Below are positions 51,120 to 56,942 of a stretch of 56,942 nucleotides of DNA, in pieces. Position numbers and translations under genes: made by a program. The stretch is from Lachnospiraceae bacterium (GTDB taxonomy: Bacteria; Bacillota; Clostridia; Lachnospirales; Lachnospiraceae), in NCBI GenBank assembly GCA_017441265.1, contig JAFRYE010000079.1, positions 1 to 56,942 of the forward strand, given 5' to 3'. Position 1 is the stretch's first letter; every line of letters begins with the position of its first letter. The notes under the pieces were generated by a model. It did not search any database. It worked only from the letters and a program-made list of their open reading frames with translations, and had not been told where the DNA came from.

Positions 51120-51208
51120 AAACCAGTATCCTTCTCTTTCTAAACCTTTCCACTCTTCAATTGTAATCTCGCTTCCGTACGGTTTAGTAATTTTCTGTGG
51201 AAGATTTC

Positions 51209-53950
51209 CTATTCCACCATTCGCGCTGAACGATAGCGTATAGTATCTAATACTCCATACCGCGTATAAAGTAATATTCTCTTCCCCATCTTTATAGTGC
51301 TTGTAGACACAAAATCAGCTTTTTTCGATGTCCTTGATGTCGCCCAGCCATTAAAGCTGTAACCATCTCGCTTTAGAATATGTCCAACAATTATTTCATC
51401 TCCGTACTTATGCAAAACGGACTTAATTGTTCCGGAACCATCGTTATAATCGAAATTAATATATACATCCTTAGCGCTCCAGACTGCATACAATGTAGTA
51501 TTGTCCTTAACGGTAAGCTCGCCTTTCTTTGACGTCAATTGCGGCTCTGATGCTTTAGCGGATGTTGCCCAACCCAAAAACCAGTAACCTTCTCGTGAAA
51601 GGCTGGCTTTCGGAACCACAATGGTAGTACCATAAGTAACCGTGGTCGTGGGCGGAACCGTGCCCGTACCGCCATTCAAATTGTAGGTTACTGTACAATC
51701 AGCCGGTTTCCATACTGCGTAAAATGTAACATTTTTGTCTTCTTTGAACGAATACCCTGCGACATAGCCTGTAGCTGCATTAGTCGTTGTTCCCCAGCCG
51801 ACAAATACATATTTGGATCTGGTCGGTACTGCCGTTGACAGCGTAACCGCTACGCCTTCCGACTTAATCTGGCTTGCCGGTGCATTTGTGCCGCCGTGAG
51901 CATCGTAGGAGATGAGATACAAAGCGCGCGATTTAACCACTCCTTTGCAATAGCCGCAAACGTAATTTTCTTTTCCTACAGATGTTTTAGTCGGTTTGGT
52001 AACGGTTGTCCATTTGCAGTTTCTGTGCCCTAATGGAGCAATCTCCTTGCCGTCCGATGAGTGGCCGCATTTATCGCATTTGTATTCTGATTTTCCGGGA
52101 GTTGTACACCCGGGTTCGAGTACTGTCTTCCACGAATATGTATGAGGCTTTAACGGTAAGGCTTTCGTGGTAATATCTCCGCAACGAGAGCACTTGTAGG
52201 TCTCCGTTCCGGTTTTCGAGCAAGTGGAATCAACCCTGCTTTGAAGCTTCGGATCATGTCCCAATGCCCCAATTTCTTTACCATCCACGGAACGACCGCA
52301 TCCGGAGCAGATCTTCTCCGATTTTCCGCCCTCCGTACATGTCGGTTCTTTCGTGGTTTTCCAACTGTAGGTATGCTCCTTCAGCGGGATTGTCTTCGTG
52401 CTGATGTTTCCGCACCGAGAGCACTTGTATGTCTCTGTTCCGGTTTTTGCACATGTAGAATCGACCTTGCTTTGAAGCTTCGGATCATGGCCCAGTGCCG
52501 CAATTTCTTTACCATCTACGGAACGACCACATCCGGAGCAAATTCTCTCGGATTTTCCGCCCTCCGTACATGTCGGTTCTTTTGTGGTTTTCCAACTGTA
52601 GGTATGGTCCTTCAGCGCAATTGTCTTCGTGCTGATATTCCCGCAGCGAGAGCACTTGTATGTCTCCGTTCCGGTTTTCGCGCACGTAGAGTCGACCTTA
52701 CTTTGAAGTTTCGGATCATGGCCCAGTGCCGCAATTTCTTTACCATCTACGGAACGACCACATCCGGAGCAAATCTTCTCGGATTTTCCTCCTTCCGTAC
52801 ATGTCGGTTCCTTCGTGGTTTTCCAGCTATAAGTATGTTCCTTCACCGGAATTGTCTTCGTACTGATATTCCCGCAACGAGAGCACCTATATGTTTCCGT
52901 TCCGGTTTTCGCACAAGTGGAATCAACTTTACTCTGGAACACATCATTGTGTCCTAAAAACGGAATATCGACTCCGTCAATAACTCGTCCACACCCGGTG
53001 CATTTATTTTCCTTTTTTCCTCCTTGCGTACAAGTCGGATCCTTGGTTTGTACCCAGCTATACGTGTGATCCTTCATAGGTATCGTTTCCGTACTTGTGT
53101 AGGTACACCGCGAGCACTTGTAATACTTCGTTCCCGTTTTCGCGCACGTAGAATCGACCATGCTCTGGTACTTCATGTCATGACCCAAAGCTGCGATTTC
53201 TTTTCCGTCGGCAACTCTACCACATCCGGAGCAAACCTTCTCTGATTTTCCGCCTGCGGTACATGTAGGATCTTTTGTTGTCACCCAGCTGTATTTGTGA
53301 TCCTTCTTCGCAATGGACTCCGTCTTTTTCTCCGAACATCTGGAACACTTATATGTCTTCGTTCCCGTTTCAGCACACGTCGAGTCCACAGTTTTCTTCA
53401 GAACCCAATCATGTCCGCCAAGAGACGCTATCTCTTTTCCGTCAGCGACACGACCGCATACGGAGCAGATCTTCTCCGATTTTCCGCCTTCCGTACATGT
53501 GGGTTCTTTTGTAGTAACCCAACTGTACGAATGACTCTTGAGCGCAATGGATTCTTTCGTTGTCGTTTTACACCTGGTACACTCGTAAGTTATCGTTCCT
53601 TGCTTAGCACAAGTCGAGTCAACTCTGCTCTTTTCCTTCATGTTATGGCCAAGGAAAGCGATTTCCCTACCATCCCTAACATTACCGCAAATAGAGCATT
53701 TATACTCTGATTTTCCTGCTGTTGTACAAGTAGGTTCTTTTGTAGTAACCCACTCATACTTGTGGTTACACGTTGCCATCGAAACTCCGGTTCCGATGAA
53801 CGCTCTCGTCTCCGTCTGTTCTGCCGCAACCCCCTGACGTCTCACAAGCAGTAATGCGACAATAATCAAGCACAAACCGACAGCGATTTTGCCGATTACT
53901 TTCGCATGACTGCGAACGACAGAACATCCGTTTTGTTCCTTTGTTTTCAC
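51209..53950 (-). CDS. N-terminal part of a giant secreted CxxC-repeat/InlB-repeat protein (frameshifted)
   Basis: The start is GTG at 53950 with GGAGG seven bases upstream. A signal anchor (about 18-42, IGKIAVGLCLIIVALLLV) is followed by many Cys-rich units of the type HTYSWKTTKEPTCTEGGKSE, CSGCGRSVDGKEIAALGH and VDSTCAKTGTETYKCSRCGN, each with CxxC pairs suited to zinc or disulfides. InlB-type B repeats follow (YNLNGGTGTVPPTTTVTYG, GYWFLGWATSAKA, TTLYAVW). The last ~27 residues (KMGKRILLYTRYGVLDTIRY) do not fit the repeat, while a shifted frame reads KDGEENITLYAVW, so the gene is broken near 51295. The intact protein would have about 1285 residues. Confidence 0.85.
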   Translation of the reverse strand: MKTKEQNGCSVVRSHAKVIGKIAVGLCLIIVALLLVRRQGVAAEQTETRAFIGTGVSMATCNHKYEWVTTKEPTCTTAGKSEYKCSICGNVRDGREIAFLGHNMKEKSRVDSTCAKQGTITYECTRCKTTTKESIALKSHSYSWVTTKEPTCTEGGKSEKICSVCGRVADGKEIASLGGHDWVLKKTVDSTCAETGTKTYKCSRCSEKKTESIAKKDHKYSWVTTKDPTCTAGGKSEKVCSGCGRVADGKEIAALGHDMKYQSMVDSTCAKTGTKYYKCSRCTYTSTETIPMKDHTYSWVQTKDPTCTQGGKKENKCTGCGRVIDGVDIPFLGHNDVFQSKVDSTCAKTGTETYRCSRCGNISTKTIPVKEHTYSWKTTKEPTCTEGGKSEKICSGCGRSVDGKEIAALGHDPKLQSKVDSTCAKTGTETYKCSRCGNISTKTIALKDHTYSWKTTKEPTCTEGGKSERICSGCGRSVDGKEIAALGHDPKLQSKVDSTCAKTGTETYKCSRCGNISTKTIPLKEHTYSWKTTKEPTCTEGGKSEKICSGCGRSVDGKEIGALGHDPKLQSRVDSTCSKTGTETYKCSRCGDITTKALPLKPHTYSWKTVLEPGCTTPGKSEYKCDKCGHSSDGKEIAPLGHRNCKWTTVTKPTKTSVGKENYVCGYCKGVVKSRALYLISYDAHGGTNAPASQIKSEGVAVTLSTAVPTRSKYVFVGWGTTTNAATGYVAGYSFKEDKNVTFYAVWKPADCTVTYNLNGGTGTVPPTTTVTYGTTIVVPKASLSREGYWFLGWATSAKASEPQLTSKKGELTVKDNTTLYAVWSAKDVYINFDYNDGSGTIKSVLHKYGDEIIVGHILKRDGYSFNGWATSRTSKKADFVSTSTIKMGKRILLYTRYGVLDTIRYRSARMVE
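52241..52933. repeat. 231-bp near-identical tandem repeat, three units
   Basis: Equivalent positions recur at 52241, 52472 and 52703, exactly 231 bp (77 codons) apart. Units differ at scattered third positions. Each codes two Cys-rich sub-repeats, so unit number could vary in frame by recombination. Confidence 0.88.
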
Positions 53951-54172
53951 ACTTTACCTCCATAATAACAGTATTATTCGATGCAGAAAACACTACACCA
54001 TTCACATTATATCAGAATTATGCGAAAAATAAAATGGAAAAAGCAGTATATGCCATCTAAAACTGATAGATTATTCATTCCAAATCGAGGTCGCAGGTTG
54101 AATCGACAACCGTTCCAAAGCTGTGTCTTCATTTATTGGGTTGAAAACACAACTATGTTTCCCTAAAAAACG
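53951..54172. other. A/T-rich promoter region between the two giant genes
   Basis: Between the GTG start and the next terminator. On the minus strand a TG-extended perfect -10, TGATATAAT (TATAAT at 54006-54011), lies 56 bp upstream of the start, with a weak -35. The rest (54040-54172) shows no gene or clear signal. Confidence 0.6.
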
Positions 54173-54211
54173 CAGCAGACCGCTGTGCTTGAAAAAGCAA
54201 GCGGTCTGCTG
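54173..54211 (-). terminator. Terminator of the second giant repeat gene
   Basis: Perfect 12-bp arms CAGCAGACCGCT (54173-54184) and AGCGGTCTGCTG (54200-54211), extended by inner GCTT/AAGC, have the minus-strand tail CGTTTTTTAG. Confidence 0.93.
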
Positions 54212-54251
54212 TAAACATCGAATAAAAACATCCCTTTTCTCAGAAGTTCAA

Positions 54252-56942
54252 TCAATCCAAAACGTTATATCTATCATCCATCTTTTTGAACCCTTCTCCG
54301 AAAACGTATACACGATAAACCCTATCATGCAGAAGGTTGACATCGAGACAGTCTACGGCATCTTGATAAAGGCTATCCTTATCCGGATCATATGTCAGTT
54401 TTGTTAACTCCGAATTATCTTCGGTAACATTGGTATTAAGACCATATTGTTTCGCCATATCAAGCAACTCCGCAGTACTAACTCCTGTGGAAATCGCATC
54501 CCACATTGCTTTCGCTTTTCCAAGAGGGAACTGGCCAAGCGCAAACTCAATCACCCCGCCGATAATATCATCCTTCGAAGGGATATCTGTGCTGGTCGTA
54601 CTCGTGTATTCCATGACCTTTGTATTGCAAACCGGACATGTTCCGAAACGATAAAAAAATCTGTACGTTATCTTATCGTTAAACTGTCCTTTGTATTTAT
54701 AAATCTTCTCTGTGTAATACGTCCAACTCTTTATTGCATTATGACAAAAGTCTTCATCATGATAGCCACAGCGATATCCGTTACTATCTACGCAGAACAT
54801 ATAATGTGTTCCCGTCGCACTCTGTCCATCATAGGTAGACCCGACATAAACTGTAAGCTTATGCGGAGTCTCAATCCATTGATTGCAAACTGCACACTGT
54901 TCACGATGGTATTTGTCCTTGTCCACTAAAGAATCAGCCGGCCGTTTTCCAGTAGTAAATTGATGTCCTGCTTGACCACTTGGATCTTTCTGCCATACAG
55001 CATACAACGTCATATTCTTCAGGAGCGTAATCTGCTTTCCGCTGGTATAGTCAGCTTCCGTAGCATTTTTCGTCTTAGCCCACCCTTTGAAGTAATAACC
55101 GCAACGACGAGCGTAAGCCTGCGACATAGTAATAACCGTTGCATACGCTTTCTTGATATCAGCCGGTTTTCCGGAATTACCGCCGTTCAAATCGAAGGAA
55201 AGAGTAATCATCTCCACCTGCCATACAGCGTAAAGCGTCAAATCTCCTGTCAACGTAATCTTGCTGCCGCGCTTGTATGTCGCTGTGGTTGCCGTGCGCG
55301 ACTCGGACCAGCCGACGAAATAGTAGTGACTTCTCTTAACGCTATACTGCTCAAGTACGAAAGAAGAACCGACTTTCGTGTTAAGTACCGGAGGCGCCCC
55401 GGAACCGCCATTCGCATCAAACGTCACTTTGCAGGGTTTTCCGGACCATACGGCATAAAGTTTCAAATCAGCTGTTAAGGTAACCCTGTCACCTTTCTTA
55501 TACGTAGCTGTCGTGGCGTTCGGTACCTCAGACCAACCAAGGTAATAGTAACCATCGCGGGTAATCGAGCTTTTTCCGATCTCTGCGTCGCTTCCGTAGT
55601 TCACCGTAACACTCGAGGGAAGCGTTCCTTTGCCGCCGTTGATGTCAAAGGAAAGCGTAAACGTACGCTTCTGCGGTTTCCAAACCGCATAGAGCGTGAG
55701 ATCCTTTGTCATCACAACCGCAGAAGTTCTCGTGTACATAGCGGTTGTCGCAGTGGCGCTTGTCGACCATCCCATGAAATAATAACCGTCACGGGAAAGC
55801 GAGCAGGAACCGATGGTAATCGTCTTTCCGTGATCTGCTTTTCTGGTAGCGGGAGCCGTTCCGGTTCCGCCGTTAGCATTGAATGTAAGCGTCCATTTGC
55901 GGATCTGCCATACGGCATACAGGGTTCGATTTTTGCTGACAGTCAGTTTATTACCGCTCTTGTATTCCGCGACGGTTGCATTTGTCGTCGATGCCCATCC
56001 CAGGAAATAATACCCTGTACGAGTTACCGTATAAGAAGGAATCGTAATCGTCGCTCCATACTGTGCAGAAATCTTCGGAGTGTTTCCGCTTCCGCCATTT
56101 ACATCAAAGATCGTGTCGTAAGCCTTAGCCTTCCAAATCGCGTACAAATTCAGAGTTTTATTAGTTTTATACGTTGCACCGGCATTATAGCTTACAGTTG
56201 TCGCGGTTGCCGATGTGCCCCATCCCTGGAACGTATAACCGGTTCTTGTAGGTTTCGTCGAAGAGAGTACCAAATCAACGCCGTGCGTCTTTATCTGGGC
56301 CGTCGGTGCGCCTGTTCCGTTATTTGCATTGAAGGAAACAAGATACAGCGCACGAGTGGACTCTACATATTCGCAGAGTTTGCAAATATGTTTTTCCTGA
56401 CCGGGTGCACTGGATGTAGGTTCCGAGGTTTTTGACCAGATAAAGTCATGAGCGTTAGGATCAATGGCAATATCCGTCTTCTCACACGTAGTTCCACAGC
56501 CATACGTACAAACATGAATGGAAACGCCCTTCTTGGAACAGGTTGCCGGCGTCTTCACATGATCGAACTCAAAATAGTGCGATTTCGGAGGTGTGTTCTC
56601 TTCTTCGCGAATGTCACCACAGACCGAGCATTCATACTTGCGATGTCCGCCCTTTGTACATGTCTCTTCAATCGTGTTTACCCATCTGTATGAATGGTTA
56701 TTCGTCTTCGGAATAGTGGTGGTCTGAATATCCTCGCAACGCGAGCACTTCATTTTCTTATATCCGTCCGCACCGCATGTCGCAGCCTTTTCTCCTGCAG
56801 AAACCGTGTAGTTATGACCACCCGGGATCTCCACCACACGCTTGACATTTCCGCATACAGAGCATTTTTCCTCATTCCGTCCGGCAGTAGTACATCCGGG
56901 CTCGAGCGCTGTTACCCACTCGTAATTATGCAGCCCCGTTGC
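54252..56942 (-). CDS. Second giant CxxC-repeat/InlB-repeat surface protein (5' end outside the window)
   Basis: The frame is open from the stop at 54252 to the window edge (896 residues); no start is visible, so the N-terminus is missing. Visible order: Cys-rich units (WVTALEPGCTTAGRNEEKC, CSRCEDIQTTTIPK, CTKGGHRKYECSVCGD), then about seven InlB-type B repeats (FDVNGGSGNTPKISAQYG, RTGYYFLGWASTTNATVAEY, RTLYAVW). A Cys/His-rich C-terminal domain follows (HREQCAVCNQWIETPH, CVDSNGYRCGYHDEDFC, FGTCPVCNTKV) and then a helical tail. It is a paralogue of the preceding gene by architecture. B repeats in Listeria InlB act in surface display and host interaction; here the role is unknown. Confidence 0.88.
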   Translation of the reverse strand, partial: ATGLHNYEWVTALEPGCTTAGRNEEKCSVCGNVKRVVEIPGGHNYTVSAGEKAATCGADGYKKMKCSRCEDIQTTTIPKTNNHSYRWVNTIEETCTKGGHRKYECSVCGDIREEENTPPKSHYFEFDHVKTPATCSKKGVSIHVCTYGCGTTCEKTDIAIDPNAHDFIWSKTSEPTSSAPGQEKHICKLCEYVESTRALYLVSFNANNGTGAPTAQIKTHGVDLVLSSTKPTRTGYTFQGWGTSATATTVSYNAGATYKTNKTLNLYAIWKAKAYDTIFDVNGGSGNTPKISAQYGATITIPSYTVTRTGYYFLGWASTTNATVAEYKSGNKLTVSKNRTLYAVWQIRKWTLTFNANGGTGTAPATRKADHGKTITIGSCSLSRDGYYFMGWSTSATATTAMYTRTSAVVMTKDLTLYAVWKPQKRTFTLSFDINGGKGTLPSSVTVNYGSDAEIGKSSITRDGYYYLGWSEVPNATTATYKKGDRVTLTADLKLYAVWSGKPCKVTFDANGGSGAPPVLNTKVGSSFVLEQYSVKRSHYYFVGWSESRTATTATYKRGSKITLTGDLTLYAVWQVEMITLSFDLNGGNSGKPADIKKAYATVITMSQAYARRCGYYFKGWAKTKNATEADYTSGKQITLLKNMTLYAVWQKDPSGQAGHQFTTGKRPADSLVDKDKYHREQCAVCNQWIETPHKLTVYVGSTYDGQSATGTHYMFCVDSNGYRCGYHDEDFCHNAIKSWTYYTEKIYKYKGQFNDKITYRFFYRFGTCPVCNTKVMEYTSTTSTDIPSKDDIIGGVIEFALGQFPLGKAKAMWDAISTGVSTAELLDMAKQYGLNTNVTEDNSELTKLTYDPDKDSLYQDAVDCLDVNLLHDRVYRVYVFGEGFKKMDDRYNVLD

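Noticed and set aside
52010-53730. CRISPR or mobile-element repeats
   Set aside because: The 231-bp periodic repeats are in frame and encode Cys-rich protein units; there are no spacers, terminal inverted repeats or transposase.
1-56942. tRNA, rRNA, prophage, insertion sequence or defence genes
   Set aside because: I looked for tRNA-like ends, transposase or integrase motifs and Cas or toxin-antitoxin features and found none that I could support.

Overview
This 56.9-kb window comes from a low-to-mid GC Gram-positive anaerobe and looks like a Clostridia (Lachnospiraceae-type) chromosome. Supporting signs are an anaerobic ribonucleotide reductase (NrdD), many lipoproteins with LxxC lipoboxes and Pro/Thr-rich linkers, strong AGGAGG ribosome binding sites, sigma-A promoters, U-tailed terminators, and two tRNA-dependent T-box leaders (ileS, proS). 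Almost every gene is on the minus strand; only an AraC-type regulator and proS are on plus. I saw no tRNA or rRNA gene, transposase, phage gene or CRISPR array.

Layout. 1-5.7 kb: nrdD (3' end outside the window), hflX, a TPR lipoprotein, class II fructose-bisphosphate aldolase and signal peptidase I. 5.7-23 kb: a carbohydrate locus. It holds a cytoplasmic GH3 glycosidase, a solute-binding lipoprotein, two complete CUT1-type permease pairs, an 877-aa membrane-anchored protein that resembles DUF5696 and may be glycosidase-like, a YIP1-family membrane protein, an NHL/TPR membrane protein, a 1011-aa membrane-anchored giant solute-binding protein, and a divergent AraC regulator. 23-31.5 kb: two unknown membrane proteins, the proline symporter putP, the CCA-adding enzyme and glycogen/maltodextrin phosphorylase. 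31.5-39.5 kb: a second CUT1 sugar importer with a small lipoprotein, an FGGY sugar kinase behind duplicated palindromes, a NUDIX hydrolase, and a lipoprotein N-acetylmuramoyl-L-alanine amidase with a 24-bp minisatellite linker. 39.7-50 kb: ileS with a T-box leader, a zinc-ribbon membrane protein, a radical-SAM activase-like protein next to a Cys-rich small protein, an unknown membrane protein, a YD-repeat-like lipoprotein, then T-box/proS. 50-56.9 kb: two tandem giant secreted paralogues built from CxxC repeats plus InlB-type B repeats. The first is split by an apparent single-base frameshift; the second runs out of the window.

How the genes work together. The 8-23 kb block reads as one regulated unit for sensing, processing at the cell surface and importing an unknown oligosaccharide, with GH3 as a likely intracellular hydrolase. 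No ABC ATPase is encoded in the window for any of the three importers, so a shared ATPase elsewhere is implied. Phosphorylase, aldolase, FGGY kinase and the second importer fit a saccharolytic lifestyle.

The most striking signal outside the genes is a dispersed 9-mer, CGGAAAATG (either orientation). I count at least 15 copies against about 0.4 expected. Twelve are intergenic, several as inverted pairs forming hairpins or flanking terminators. The other main candidates for new biology are the double importer locus, the tandem CxxC/InlB-repeat giants, and a phased TTACA box array at 48.1 kb.
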